A DNA stretch of 64,000 nt, taken from Alkalicoccobacillus murimartini (lineage in GTDB: Bacteria; Bacillota; Bacilli; Bacillales; Bacillaceae_D). Position numbers and translations under genes: made by a program. Below, in pieces: positions 52,709-61,866 of the stretch (the first letter of the stretch is position 1; every line of letters starts with the position of its first letter). The notes beneath the pieces are model-generated. The model saw nothing but the letters and a program-made list of their open reading frames with translations, did not search any database and had not been told where the DNA came from. The stretch lies in assembly GCF_030813245.1 (NCBI RefSeq), contig NZ_JAUSUA010000003.1, forward strand, positions 248,001 through 312,000, read 5' to 3'.

Positions 52709-53242
52709 GTGTCAAAACGCAAATGGATTTCTTTAGGCATAGCTTTGGTAGGAATGATTGGAATTGCGATCTATTTTGTAGGGTTCTATCCAACCCCTTC
52801 AGAGCGCGCATTTGATAAAGGGCTTACATACGTTAAAGAGAATAATAACGATATCCTGAGTATTTATAAGCCAGACTCGCACGGACCTTCAATTATTTTT
52901 TATGATAGCAATGAGGGCATTGGCATCTTGGAGGCGGCTCCAGGAGAAGATATGATTCAATCAAATGTAGATAGAAATAATGCGAGTGAAGGAATTAGTA
53001 TTGTTTCGCTTGCGGGTATGGAAAGGCACAGTGGAGTGTTAATTGAAAGAGAAGACGCAAATGAAATTCAATCCCTTCGTTTACTTAGGAACAATGAAGA
53101 AGTGGTTCAGTTTGAGATAGAAGAGGATGATGAAAAATACAGTGGTTTTTTGAAGGATAGTGTAAGCCTTTCCGGTGTGGATGCAATCGTTTTAACAAAA
53201 GGGAATGGAGACACTGAAGAGATTGCTATATCTATGAATTGA
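52709..53242 (+). CDS. Membrane-anchored hypothetical protein
   Basis: A 177-residue protein with one N-terminal hydrophobic segment (ISLGIALVGMIGIAIYFVG) after a basic SKRKW start. The acidic remainder would lie outside the cell. GTG start after AAGGAG. Divergent from the partner-switching operon across ~205 bases. No domain recognised. The plan resembles the other anchored hypothetical protein at 14.3 kb, but the sequences are not similar. Confidence 0.7.
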   Translation: MSKRKWISLGIALVGMIGIAIYFVGFYPTPSERAFDKGLTYVKENNNDILSIYKPDSHGPSIIFYDSNEGIGILEAAPGEDMIQSNVDRNNASEGISIVSLAGMERHSGVLIEREDANEIQSLRLLRNNEEVVQFEIEEDDEKYSGFLKDSVSLSGVDAIVLTKGNGDTEEIAISMN

Positions 53243-53276
53243 AGAAAGCATGATCGTTCCGGGATTCTGTAAATAA

Positions 53277-53312
53277 GTGCTGGCCCCGCAGTATGATTGC
53301 GGTTACCAGCAC
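53277..53312. terminator. Hairpin between convergent genes
   Basis: GTGCTGG...CCGCA and TGCGG...CCAGCAC pair around GTATGAT with a small internal loop. Flanking T runs are weak, so efficiency as a terminator is uncertain. Confidence 0.5.
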
Positions 53313-53322
53313 TCCAATTTGA

Positions 53323-54186
53323 TTATTTATCTTGTTTCAGAGCGAGATATACCGCAGCAAAATCCTCACGCCCTAGCCCTTTTTGTTTAGCAAAGGCGAA
53401 CAGTTCTTTAGCTGCATGAGAGATTGGGAGTGGTGCTCCACTTTCATAAGCCGTTTCTGATAGTTGCTGTAAGTCCTTGTAGGCGTGTTCAAGCGGAAAC
53501 TGTGTTTCAAATGTTCCGTGTACAATCATATCTCGTTTCCCATCGAGGACAGGTGCCGTAGTTGGGAGCATCAAGAGTAAATCGGCTAGTTGAGCTCGGT
53601 CTAGCCCAACGGATTCACCAAAGCTTACAGCTTCAGCAAAGCTAGCCATTGATTGAACAAGAGTGAGGTTAACCGCGAGTTTTGTGGCTGAGCCTTTCCC
53701 AACATCACCCATATGCTGTACAGATTGACCCATAACTTCTAAAAGGGGTGTAATCTCTTCGATATCTTGCTTCTTCCCACCTACTAAGAAATGCAGCTTA
53801 CCCTGTTCGGCTGGCCCCTTAGAACCGGCTACAGGGGCATCAACAAAACGACCTCCCTGATCTTTTGCATCTTTGGCCCACTTTTCTGAGTAGGCTGGTT
53901 TTACCGTGCTTGTATCTACCCATAGCGTGTTATTTGATAAGCCTGATAACAACCCTTGTTCGCCGTATATAACTGATTCAACAACAGAAGGTGTAGTAAG
54001 CATGGTAAAAACAATGTCCGCTTTTTGCGCAACTTCAGCAGGTGAATCTGCCCAAATGGCTCCTTTTTCAAGTAGTGCAGTAGCTTTATCCTTTGTGCGG
54101 TTGTGAATGATGAGATCTTGTCCACTTTCAAGCATGCGTCTAGCCATGTTCTCGCCCATTATGCCGAGTCCGATAAATCCTATCAT
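53323..54186 (-). CDS. 3-hydroxyisobutyrate dehydrogenase-family NAD(P)-dependent beta-hydroxyacid dehydrogenase
   Basis: A 287-residue beta-hydroxyacid dehydrogenase. The nucleotide motif GLGIMG (residues 6-11) begins right after the start; DAPVAGSKGPAEQGKL (with S122) is the substrate-binding signature and GKGSATKLAVN (K169) carries the catalytic lysine. Start set at 54186 with AAGGTGA just upstream; the extra 20 residues possible from 54246 would spoil the usual N-terminus. Members reduce or oxidise 3-hydroxyisobutyrate, tartronate semialdehyde or succinic semialdehyde; the specific substrate is open. Confidence 0.88.
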   Translation of the reverse strand: MIGFIGLGIMGENMARRMLESGQDLIIHNRTKDKATALLEKGAIWADSPAEVAQKADIVFTMLTTPSVVESVIYGEQGLLSGLSNNTLWVDTSTVKPAYSEKWAKDAKDQGGRFVDAPVAGSKGPAEQGKLHFLVGGKKQDIEEITPLLEVMGQSVQHMGDVGKGSATKLAVNLTLVQSMASFAEAVSFGESVGLDRAQLADLLLMLPTTAPVLDGKRDMIVHGTFETQFPLEHAYKDLQQLSETAYESGAPLPISHAAKELFAFAKQKGLGREDFAAVYLALKQDK

Positions 54187-54370
54187 TTGATCACCTTTTT
54201 CTACTAAGATGTATCCATTTTCCCACTTATAGAGTAAGTGAATCAACTCTTAGCATTGTAAACCTTACAAAATTGTAAGAGAGATGTGAGGTAAATCCAT
54301 TAGTAGATTGGACAGTTCATTGATATACTTTAGTTAATGATAGAATTTTCGGAAATGGAGAGTGCGCGGT

Positions 54371-54907
54371 ATGTTTCGAACCTTAAGTTATCTAAAAGCA
54401 GGGACGCCAAAACAACGAGATGTGTATGATGCGATTGAAACACTTGAAGTCATGAAGACATGGTCAGCCTACTCTCCAACGCTTTGTGGTACGGTTCCAA
54501 TTGGGATTGATGTGGATACCTCCGACCTTGATATTGTTATGTATATTGATGAGGATCATTTCACTGAGGTTGAAGCAGAGATGACACGGTTATATGGTCA
54601 ATATGAAGAATTTAGAGTAAAACGATATGAAGTGAGAGGAATACCGACAATAAAAGCTAATTTTGTTTATAGGCAATATGAATTTGAGTTGTTTGGTCAG
54701 CCTAGGTGTGTCACAAAGCAAAATGCATACTTACATATGTTGATAGAAGCGACTCTTTTAAAGCAAAAACCATTGTTGCGTAGACAAATCATACGATTAA
54801 AGAATTTAGGGCTGAAAACTGAGCCCGCTTTTTGTAAGGTGCTTGGACTGGAAGGGGACTCCTATGAGCAGTTGCTTAAATATGGTAGAGAACACCAAAT
54901 TATATAG
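54371..54907 (+). CDS. DUF4269 nucleotidyltransferase-like protein
   Basis: A 178-residue protein with the GTVPIGIDVDTSDLDIVMYI segment, a variant nucleotidyltransferase motif (acidic pair in DLDIVM), matching DUF4269. Later FELFGQPRCVTKQNAYLHM is the family's second conserved block. GGAGAG lies eight bases before the ATG at 54371, so that start is preferred to a GTG at 54362. Possible role as a small-molecule nucleotidyltransferase; not demonstrated for the family as far as I know. Confidence 0.75.
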   Translation: MFRTLSYLKAGTPKQRDVYDAIETLEVMKTWSAYSPTLCGTVPIGIDVDTSDLDIVMYIDEDHFTEVEAEMTRLYGQYEEFRVKRYEVRGIPTIKANFVYRQYEFELFGQPRCVTKQNAYLHMLIEATLLKQKPLLRRQIIRLKNLGLKTEPAFCKVLGLEGDSYEQLLKYGREHQII

Positions 54908-54977
54908 AGATTTTGTCTAATAAAATAATTTGAAACGAGCAGGAAAGAGATCCCCACTCGTTTATGTGCTAACTACG

Positions 54978-55121
54978 TTACTTTCTGCAGCCGCAGCTTT
55001 TACGTTTATTGTGATGATCAGAATGACATGGGAACAGACTGCTCCAATCCTTGTACCAATATAAATCACAAACTGGTTTCTTTTTGCATTTGCATTTGTC
55101 CTTACATTTGTCTTTGGACAT
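54978..55121 (-). CDS. Cys/His-rich miniprotein, 47 residues
   Basis: The ATG at 55121 follows GAGGTGATAAT and gives a 47-residue product beginning MSKDKCKDKCKCKKK. It has seven cysteines (6, 10, 12, 18, 32, 43, 45) and three histidines, two of them adjacent (H36-H37), with Lys-rich ends. This spacing suggests metal binding or a disulfide-rich surface or spore-coat peptide. A longer in-frame start at 55226 lies inside a terminator hairpin and is rejected. No family recognised. Confidence 0.6.
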   Translation of the reverse strand: MSKDKCKDKCKCKKKPVCDLYWYKDWSSLFPCHSDHHNKRKSCGCRK

Positions 55122-55203
55122 ATTATCACCTCTTCTCCAGTTTCTATATACTATTCTCATGGAGTGGGACTGCCTGTGTGATCCACTCATCTTTAGAATA
55201 GAA

Positions 55204-55256
55204 GTCAAAAAAGCGACAAGTGACACGGTAGACGTGACACTTGTCGCTTTTTTGAC
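55204..55256 (-). terminator. Terminator of the galactitol-type PTS operon
   Basis: GTCAAAAAAGCGACAAGTG (55204-55222) and its exact complement (55238-55256) form a 19-bp stem. On the minus strand the T run of the distal arm follows the stop codon of the gatD-like gene, which ends at 55257. Confidence 0.85.
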
Positions 55257-56306
55257 TTATTTACTAGGATAGAGTAATACTTTCCCGTAGAACTCTTTTT
55301 GATGAATGATGTGATCAAATGCTTGAGGGCCTTCATGAAGAGGAAGTCTATGAGTAATCATCGGGGTGACATCTAGCTCACCTGTGCCCATTTTATTTAG
55401 GGTAGCTGACCATTCTTTCCCTGGAAAAGGTGACGAAACAGCGTTCCAAGAACCATACACTTTCAACTCATTACGGACAATTTTTTCGAAATAGAATCGC
55501 TCAATGGCAACATCCCCATAAGGTATACCCATAAATACAACCTCGCCACCTTTTCTTGGTAGCGCAAATACTTGCGCAGAAGTAATAGGAGAGCCTGCTG
55601 ATTCAATGGCAATGTCTACGCCAATGCCTTCGGTCAAAGAATAAACTTTTTCATGTGCTGGTGTTTCTAGTGGGTTAATCAAAGCATCTGCGCCCATTTG
55701 TTTCGCTAGATCAAGCTTTTTAGAGTCGATATCTATGGCATACACAACATCGGCTCCAAATAGCTTAGCCCATGCAATTGAAAGCAAGCCGATATTTCCA
55801 CATCCTAATATAGCAACCGTTCCACCAGGTTTAAGACTAGTTTGGTAAAGTCCGTGAACAGCCACCGCGGAAGGTTCAACTAAAGCGGCTTGATCCATAG
55901 AGATAGAATCAGGTAGAAGTAGAACATTATTAGCTGGAAGCTTTGTATAGTCAGCAAAACCACCAGGCTGTTTGGCACCGATAACAGAAAGATTGTCACA
56001 TTGGGATGGAGATCCTTTCTGACAACTGAGGCAGTACCCACATGCAATCGTTGGGCAAGCAGCTACACGATCCCCTGGCTTCACGTGGGTAACGGATTGT
56101 CCAACAGACTCTACAATACCTGCAAATTCATGCCCCCACGTCATGCCTTTGACATAAGGACCTAGCTTTTTGTATCGAGACAGGTCAGAGCCACATATTC
56201 CAGCGGTGTGAACATGAATAATTACATCATCATCTGCTTCGATTACTGGTACAGAAGCAGGTTCGTAGCGTAAATCTTCTATCCCATATAAGTTAAGTGC
56301 ATTCAT
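55257..56306 (-). CDS. gatD: Galactitol-1-phosphate 5-dehydrogenase-like zinc dehydrogenase
   Basis: A 349-residue medium-chain dehydrogenase. Catalytic zinc ligands are in GICGSDLSRY and GHEFAGIVE; structural zinc cysteines lie in CGYCLSCQKGSPSQC; the Rossmann motif is GCGNIGLLS. The segment GSWNAVSSPFPGKEW closely follows GSWMNYSSPWPGQEW of E. coli GatD, supporting oxidation of a sugar-alcohol phosphate to tagatose 6-phosphate. Last gene of the PTS operon, followed by a terminator. Confidence 0.82.
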   Translation of the reverse strand: MNALNLYGIEDLRYEPASVPVIEADDDVIIHVHTAGICGSDLSRYKKLGPYVKGMTWGHEFAGIVESVGQSVTHVKPGDRVAACPTIACGYCLSCQKGSPSQCDNLSVIGAKQPGGFADYTKLPANNVLLLPDSISMDQAALVEPSAVAVHGLYQTSLKPGGTVAILGCGNIGLLSIAWAKLFGADVVYAIDIDSKKLDLAKQMGADALINPLETPAHEKVYSLTEGIGVDIAIESAGSPITSAQVFALPRKGGEVVFMGIPYGDVAIERFYFEKIVRNELKVYGSWNAVSSPFPGKEWSATLNKMGTGELDVTPMITHRLPLHEGPQAFDHIIHQKEFYGKVLLYPSK

Positions 56307-56339
56307 GATTCGACTCCTTATGTGAGTGAGTTAATTAAA

Positions 56340-56510
56340 TTACACAGATTCAGAGGGTTTGACAGAGTCTTGTTTTTTTCTCTTCTTAAATAGTCCGACC
56401 ATCCCGATTCCGACAACAACAGAGTTGATGATGAATTGATGCTCTAAATAAAACGTACTGACGATTTTTCCGTAGGGACCGAGCATAGAATCGACCATAA
56501 ATTGAACCAT
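56340..56510 (-). CDS. Small protein inside the PTS operon, 56 residues
   Basis: TAGGAGGT stands eight bases before an ATG at 56510 that opens a 56-codon frame ending TAA. The product starts MVQFMVDSMLGPYGKIV, has a hydrophobic stretch FIINSVVVGIGMVGLF, and ends in a charged tail (KKRKKQDSVKPSESV). It fills exactly the gap between the two dehydrogenase genes, in the same direction. Most likely a one-helix membrane protein, perhaps an accessory of the IIC permease (inference). No family recognised. Confidence 0.7.
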   Translation of the reverse strand: MVQFMVDSMLGPYGKIVSTFYLEHQFIINSVVVGIGMVGLFKKRKKQDSVKPSESV

Positions 56511-56529
56511 ATTCGTCTACCTCCTAGTT

Positions 56530-57561
56530 TTAATCTAATGGTAGTAGGGATACTTTAATGGCTTCTCCGCTTTTTATCGCTTCGTAGCCTTTATCCCATT
56601 CTGCAATACTGAACTCATGGGTAATGAGAGATTTGGCGTTTACACGTCCATCGTTCATTAATTCGAGAGAAGGCTTCCAATCTGCTGATTTTTGACTTCT
56701 TGTACCAACAACTCGAATTTCCTTTTGAATAATTTTCTCGAAATCAATTTCTATTTTGGCGTTTGGGAAGATGCCTACTTGAACGAATTGCCCTTTTTTA
56801 GCAAGTAAGTCAAGGCCCATATTGGCTGCTGGAACAGCACCAGTACATTCAAATACTATGTCTGCCCCGTATCCAGAAGTGAGATCGTTCACGATATCGT
56901 GAATGGTTTCCTGTTGAATATTCACGACGGAATCTATGCCAAGTTCTTTAGCTTTTTGAAGCCTCGTCTGATCGTTATCAAGTCCAGTAATGACTACTTT
57001 GGCCCCGTAAGCTTTGGCTACTTGAGCCGTTAACAATCCAATGGGACCAGGTCCAAGAACAACTGCTACATCACCTGGTTGTATCGTTGCTTTTTTAACA
57101 GCATGATGGGCGCAAGCAAGTGGCTCGGTTAAGGAAGCAGATGCATAATCAACATGGTCGGGAAGGAGGTGTACACTGCTAGCTTTGGCTATAAGATATT
57201 TGGCAAATCCACCGTTAACTTGTGTGCCTAACCCCTTGCGATGGTTACACAAATTAAAGTCGCCAGATTGGCAATAACGACACTCCTCGCAAATATAAAA
57301 TGTCGTTTCGGAGGTGACTCGGTCACCTACATTAAAATTAGTTACCCCTGCACCAACCTCTGTGACTACACCAGAAAATTCATGACCAAGGGTGACTGGA
57401 GCTTTCACTTTGTAATGACCTTCATACGTATGAAGGTCAGAGCCGCAGATGCCTGCATATTTCACTTCTATTTTCACCAGCCCTTCTTTGACGGTGGGTT
57501 CTTCCACCGTCAAGAGGTTAAGGTTGCCGAAGCCGAGTTCTTCTTTTACTAATGCTTTCAT
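56530..57561 (-). CDS. Zinc-dependent sugar-alcohol dehydrogenase
   Basis: A 343-residue medium-chain dehydrogenase. Zinc ligands are in GICGSDLHTYEGHY and LGHEFSGVV, a four-Cys structural zinc loop in CEECRYCQSGDFNLC, and the cofactor-binding GPGPIGLL. It resembles L-iditol/sorbitol and threonine-type dehydrogenases. It lies 16 bases after the IIC gene and is distinct from the gatD-like enzyme of the same operon, so the operon encodes two successive or alternative oxidations. GGAGGT before ATG. Confidence 0.85.
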   Translation of the reverse strand: MKALVKEELGFGNLNLLTVEEPTVKEGLVKIEVKYAGICGSDLHTYEGHYKVKAPVTLGHEFSGVVTEVGAGVTNFNVGDRVTSETTFYICEECRYCQSGDFNLCNHRKGLGTQVNGGFAKYLIAKASSVHLLPDHVDYASASLTEPLACAHHAVKKATIQPGDVAVVLGPGPIGLLTAQVAKAYGAKVVITGLDNDQTRLQKAKELGIDSVVNIQQETIHDIVNDLTSGYGADIVFECTGAVPAANMGLDLLAKKGQFVQVGIFPNAKIEIDFEKIIQKEIRVVGTRSQKSADWKPSLELMNDGRVNAKSLITHEFSIAEWDKGYEAIKSGEAIKVSLLPLD

Positions 57562-57576
57562 ATCAGCACCTCCAAA

Positions 57577-58842
57577 TTAATTAAACAGTTGAAATAGCTT
57601 ATAGATTACGTAGTTCACATGGTTACCACCCTGGTCAATACTTGAGATCAGGCTAGTTCCTTCAGGGATTTGGAAGGCGGCACTTTCAGCCATTGCCGTA
57701 TGAAGTGGAGCAATATCTGTAGCCATATACAGGGATAATGCAATTAAGGCTGAACCGACAATGACGGAGTGTACGATATTGCCTTTTGCCGCACCAACGA
57801 TAAAGGCTACGATAAATGGAATGGTTGCTAGGTCACCAAATGGTAGAACATTGTTTCCAGGAAGAACAATCGCAAGCACAACAGTAATTGGAACAAGTAG
57901 TAATGCTGTGGCGATGACCGAAGGGTGACCAATGGCAACGGCAGCATCTAAGCCGATGTAGATATCTTTTGTACCGAATCGTTTATTAAGAAACTCACGT
58001 GCGGATTCAGAAACAGGCATTAACCCTTCCATAAGAATCTTCACCATACGAGGCATTAGAAGCATAACTGCTGCCATAGACATACCGATATTAATGGTGT
58101 CGCCAATGCTGTATCCTGCTAGGACACCTAGTAATAAGCCGAGAACCAATCCTATAATTAGTGATTCACCAAACACGCCAAAGCGTTTTTGAATAGACTC
58201 AGGATCTGCATTTAATTTGTTTATTCCAGGTACCTTTTGTAGTAGTTTTACGAGAGGAATACCCAGGATTGCATATGAAATCGTACTTCCTGTTGCAACG
58301 GAGATACCTGGTAGCTCAAAGTATTTTTCAAGCATAGGTGCTGTATAATCTGCAACTTTCAAACAAATGATTTGGAAGATGGTAGCTGCAATTAGCGCTT
58401 GAATAAAGCTTCCATCTGAAAGCACATAAACAATGGCTCCGATAAATGTGTAATGCCAAAAGTTCCAAATATCCACGTTCATCGTTTTAGTTGTTTTTGT
58501 TACAAGCATGAGTACATTCACAATTAAGGCGAGTGGGATAACGAATGCAGCCACTGGGCTTGCCCAGGAGATTGTTGCAGCGGCTGGCCAACCAACATCA
58601 ATGATATTTAGCTCAACCCCAAGCCTGGCAACCATGGCTTCAGCAGCTGGTCCTAAATTGTTAACAAGTAAGTCAACGACTAGGAAGATACCGACAAATG
58701 CAACACCAATGGTTATAGCAGAGCGAAAGGCTTTCCCAATTTTTTGACGGAAGAATAAACCAAGTAGAAAAATAGCTACGGGTAATATAACAGTAGGGCC
58801 TAGATCAAGAAACGTTTGTAATCCATCAATGACTTGTTGCAT
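57577..58842 (-). CDS. gatC: PTS galactitol-type IIC permease
   Basis: A 421-residue membrane protein with ~10-11 hydrophobic segments. The N-terminal FLDLGPTVILPVAIFLLGL, the VGWPAAATISWASPVAAFVIP segment (quoted in part as WPAAATISWASP), MNVDIWNFWHYTFIGA and RFGVFGESLIIGL are characteristic of EIIC-GatC. It transports and, with IIB, phosphorylates a hexitol. A 120-base gap with a hairpin at 58919-58939 separates it from the IIB gene. Confidence 0.9.
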   Translation of the reverse strand: MQQVIDGLQTFLDLGPTVILPVAIFLLGLFFRQKIGKAFRSAITIGVAFVGIFLVVDLLVNNLGPAAEAMVARLGVELNIIDVGWPAAATISWASPVAAFVIPLALIVNVLMLVTKTTKTMNVDIWNFWHYTFIGAIVYVLSDGSFIQALIAATIFQIICLKVADYTAPMLEKYFELPGISVATGSTISYAILGIPLVKLLQKVPGINKLNADPESIQKRFGVFGESLIIGLVLGLLLGVLAGYSIGDTINIGMSMAAVMLLMPRMVKILMEGLMPVSESAREFLNKRFGTKDIYIGLDAAVAIGHPSVIATALLLVPITVVLAIVLPGNNVLPFGDLATIPFIVAFIVGAAKGNIVHSVIVGSALIALSLYMATDIAPLHTAMAESAAFQIPEGTSLISSIDQGGNHVNYVIYKLFQLFN

Positions 58843-58918
58843 AACAATTCCTCCTTTGTAAGAAACAAAATCAATCTATGAGTCAGGCATTTCTTCCGAT
58901 ATTCAGAAACCGTACAAG

Positions 58919-58939
58919 GGGTCCCAATTCGTGGGACCC
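58919..58939 (-). terminator. Intra-operon hairpin between IIB and IIC genes
   Basis: GGGTCCCA (58919-58926) and TGGGACCC (58932-58939) form a perfect 8-bp stem. No strong T run follows on the minus strand, so it may be a partial terminator or a processing or stabilising stem that sets relative expression. Confidence 0.5.
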
Positions 58940-58962
58940 TATTCTTATACCGCTTAAAGGTG

Positions 58963-59244
58963 CTATTTTTTTAGTTCATCTAAGATCTCTTGTTTTGTTT
59001 CATCTAAACCGATTCCGGTAAGAAATGAACGTGCGTTGATAACTGGAAATGGATAGTCTGTTTTCACAATCGTTGTTGTGACCAGAAGATGTGCTGTGTC
59101 AACATATGATGAGATATCAGACACTTTGATTTGAAGGACTTCCGCATCGATTTTGTTTTCTTTGATCATGGTTTCAACGGCATCATTCACAATCGTGGAT
59201 GTTGCGATTCCAGTTCCGCATGCAACTAATACTCGTTTCTTCAT
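58963..59244 (-). CDS. gatB: PTS galactitol-type IIB component
   Basis: A 93-residue cytoplasmic phosphocarrier with the active-site Cys9 in VLVACGTGIATST, the P-loop-like motif of EIIB-Gat. It takes phosphate from IIA and passes it to the hexitol during transport. Start overlaps the IIA stop by four bases. Confidence 0.9.
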   Translation of the reverse strand: MKKRVLVACGTGIATSTIVNDAVETMIKENKIDAEVLQIKVSDISSYVDTAHLLVTTTIVKTDYPFPVINARSFLTGIGLDETKQEILDELKK

Positions 59245-59729
59245 GTTTTTTCACCTCCTTTTAAAGTTAAATCAAGGCTGCTTTGTAACGTATCAATTAA
59301 TTTTTGTTTGTCGGTTTCTCTCGCTAAATAGAGGAGACGCTCTTCATCTTGAAAGATACCCATCAATTTTTGTAAGAGTGAGAGTTGGGCGTGGTTCTCA
59401 TCCATCGCGAGCATAAAAATGAGCTTAACAGGAACGGTTTGCTCGGATTCACCCATAATGACAAAATCAACAGGCTCTTTTAGTACACCAACACTTAAAC
59501 TTTTTTGTAAGACATGCTCCCTATCTGTATGGGGAATAGCCACAGCAACGCCTTTTGTTGGAAGTCCGGTTGCATAGTTGTTCTCTCGTTCGATAATGGC
59601 GTCAATGTAGCTTTCTTTGACAACGCCTTGCTCCAGCATGTTGCCGGCCATTTGTCTTAATGCATCTTCCTTAGAAGACGCCTGAATGTCGTGTAAAATA
59701 AGTGAATCGTTAATTAACAGCGTGGTCAT
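59241..59729 (-). CDS. gatA: PTS IIA component (Gat/Fru type)
   Basis: A 162-residue EIIA with the phospho-accepting His67 in GVAVAIPHTDREHV, the standard Fru/Gat/Ntr EIIA motif, preceded by ENNYATGLPT. It receives phosphate from HPr. The gene overlaps the end of the regulator by 20 bases and the IIB start by four. AGAGGTG precedes the ATG. Confidence 0.9.
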   Translation of the reverse strand: MTTLLINDSLILHDIQASSKEDALRQMAGNMLEQGVVKESYIDAIIERENNYATGLPTKGVAVAIPHTDREHVLQKSLSVGVLKEPVDFVIMGESEQTVPVKLIFMLAMDENHAQLSLLQKLMGIFQDEERLLYLARETDKQKLIDTLQSSLDLTLKGGEKT

Positions 59730-61818
59730 TAGTTGGCACCTCTTTTTCAGTATTCAATGAAAGGGATTCAGTGGAAATGTTCTGTTTGATTTCGAAAGCT
59801 ATGTCTTTCGGACTCGTTGCCTGCTTTATTCGTGACATGGCTTTTGTATTCTGTGATAGCCTGATCAGCTGTCTAAGCGCTTTCAAGTGTTGATACTTAT
59901 CGGGAGCGGCAATGACAACAATTGTATAGATGGTATAAGAACTAGCAAAAGTGACTCCGTGCTTCAATTGCAGTAGACTCATGGATACACGCTTCACTCC
60001 TTCCTCAGGGTCGGCGTGAGGAATGGCTGCTCCTGACCCAATCACAATATAAGGGTCGTCAGTGTCTAAATTAAGCATGGCTTCAACGTAAGAAGGGGTG
60101 ATGCTTTGGTTACTAAGTAAGGGTTTCGCAGCAAGCGTAACGGCCTCTGTCCAAGAGCTGACACGTGTAGCCAATTGAATCGTTTCTTCATGTACAAGAT
60201 CAAATAAGTTAAGCGAGCTTGTGTCCTTCAACGTCTTAGTGGGTGTTGCTGAATCCTGTTGGAAAAATCGATTGAGTTCCATTTTCAGTGCATCTTTGTT
60301 TTCAATCGAAGCGTGTGTTTCGATCATTTGCATCAGTTGATCCACTTGTACATCTGTACTAATAAAACCATTTGTCTCAGTCATGACTTGTTTACGCAAT
60401 CGAAGTTTTTCCATCTCATTCATCAATGACGATATGATAAATAGTTTTCTGTTCGTTTCTACGAAAATCGGTGAAAATACAAGGTCATAATGAAAGCTAT
60501 AGGTTTGGAAGTCTCGTACAGATAAGGCTTCTAGAAATACAAACTCAGGGAATAGTTCATGTAATTGGGTAAGCATTAGGCTTGATATAGACACACCGTT
60601 CGGGCAAACAACAACAGCTTTAACTTTCTCTTGTAGACTATCTCCTTGCTTCGTTAGCCATCCTCCTAAAAACATGCTCAAATACATCGCTTCATGGTCA
60701 GGTATTGGCTCACCAATCAGCTTTTCCAAAGGTCTCATGGCTAATTTTGCAATATGATGCAACTCTTCGAATTCTGGACTAGTCGTTTGGTGAATCTCAT
60801 TCATTTCAGTAAGCCGATATTTAATGCGATAATACGCAGGCTTTGTATGAAGCATCAGCTTAGCTAATAATTGCTCCTTATCTCTAAGGAAGATACAAGA
60901 CCGCTTTTCAAACAATTCAAGCATCTCGCTTAATGCCTCTCTTAATTCTGGAATCACATTTTCTGTTAGACCTTCTGACCAGTAGACATTCGCTGTAAGT
61001 AAGTGAAGTGTAATAAATAATCTGTCACTAATCGGAACATGACCCACTTCATCAATAATTAACTCTGTGGCAAGGTATTCTTTTGTATCAGAGAGCTCAT
61101 CATAATGAATATAAAAAGGATCAATGGTTTTATTCTGTCTAATTCTTCTGAAAAGAAGGGCTAGAATGACGGGCATAGCTTCAATTTTATCGTCTGTAAA
61201 CTTAAGACCTAATTCAGTTTCAACATGGTTTAATTTTTCGCGAATGCTTTGAAGTTCATCTGGCCTAATATCCGCTGATTTGATTAAATAATGTTTGCCA
61301 TGATGAATGGTCAAACAGCTATGAATTAACGATATCAATAGCCTGCGTTTGGAGAATTCTTTACCTGAAAGGAAGTACCCATGACGCCTAGAATATTCAA
61401 TCTGAATGTGATAACGGGTAACGTAAGACTGAGCTTTCTTAAGGTCATTCAGAATGGTGTTTTTACTAAATGTTAATTCGCTAGTAAAGTGGAGTAAGGA
61501 CAGTTCTTCTTTTCGACTCACTAACATAAGCAGAATCATGAGTACGCGCTCATTTTCAGAGGGAATGGATTCCTGTATGATCTCTTTTTCATCTGCTAAA
61601 ATTGTTGATGAAAGAAGAGGACTGATAACAAAAGATCCTTTTTTTGTTCGTTTGATTTTTGGGAGGTTTTTGCTATCAAGCCAGTTGTTTATCTTATCGA
61701 AGCTGTACTTAATTTGGCGGCGATTTAACTGATGCTTCTGCTCAAGGTCGGCACTCTTAAGAGCGGGGTTTGATACGACGTCATTTAACAAGTCTGTACT
61801 TCGACTATCAAGATACAT
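59710..61818 (-). CDS. PRD-containing transcriptional regulator (MtlR/LicR type) with EIIB- and EIIA-like domains
   Basis: A 702-residue activator of the adjacent PTS operon. Domains in order: N-terminal helix-turn-helix (residues ~10-60) and a second HTH region (~85-140), two PTS regulation domains (~180-390) with conserved His residues, an EIIB-like domain with Cys in VVVCPNGVSISSL (~400-490), and a C-terminal EIIA domain with GAAIPHADPEEGV (~550-690). Phosphorylation by HPr and by IIB would set activity, linking expression to substrate and to glucose. First gene of the operon; AGGGAGGA before the ATG, and a cre site upstream. Confidence 0.9.
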   Translation of the reverse strand: MYLDSRSTDLLNDVVSNPALKSADLEQKHQLNRRQIKYSFDKINNWLDSKNLPKIKRTKKGSFVISPLLSSTILADEKEIIQESIPSENERVLMILLMLVSRKEELSLLHFTSELTFSKNTILNDLKKAQSYVTRYHIQIEYSRRHGYFLSGKEFSKRRLLISLIHSCLTIHHGKHYLIKSADIRPDELQSIREKLNHVETELGLKFTDDKIEAMPVILALLFRRIRQNKTIDPFYIHYDELSDTKEYLATELIIDEVGHVPISDRLFITLHLLTANVYWSEGLTENVIPELREALSEMLELFEKRSCIFLRDKEQLLAKLMLHTKPAYYRIKYRLTEMNEIHQTTSPEFEELHHIAKLAMRPLEKLIGEPIPDHEAMYLSMFLGGWLTKQGDSLQEKVKAVVVCPNGVSISSLMLTQLHELFPEFVFLEALSVRDFQTYSFHYDLVFSPIFVETNRKLFIISSLMNEMEKLRLRKQVMTETNGFISTDVQVDQLMQMIETHASIENKDALKMELNRFFQQDSATPTKTLKDTSSLNLFDLVHEETIQLATRVSSWTEAVTLAAKPLLSNQSITPSYVEAMLNLDTDDPYIVIGSGAAIPHADPEEGVKRVSMSLLQLKHGVTFASSYTIYTIVVIAAPDKYQHLKALRQLIRLSQNTKAMSRIKQATSPKDIAFEIKQNISTESLSLNTEKEVPTNDHAVN

Positions 61819-61866
61819 GATATCGTCCTCCCTTTCGTAATTAGTGTATCACCGAAAAAAATGATT

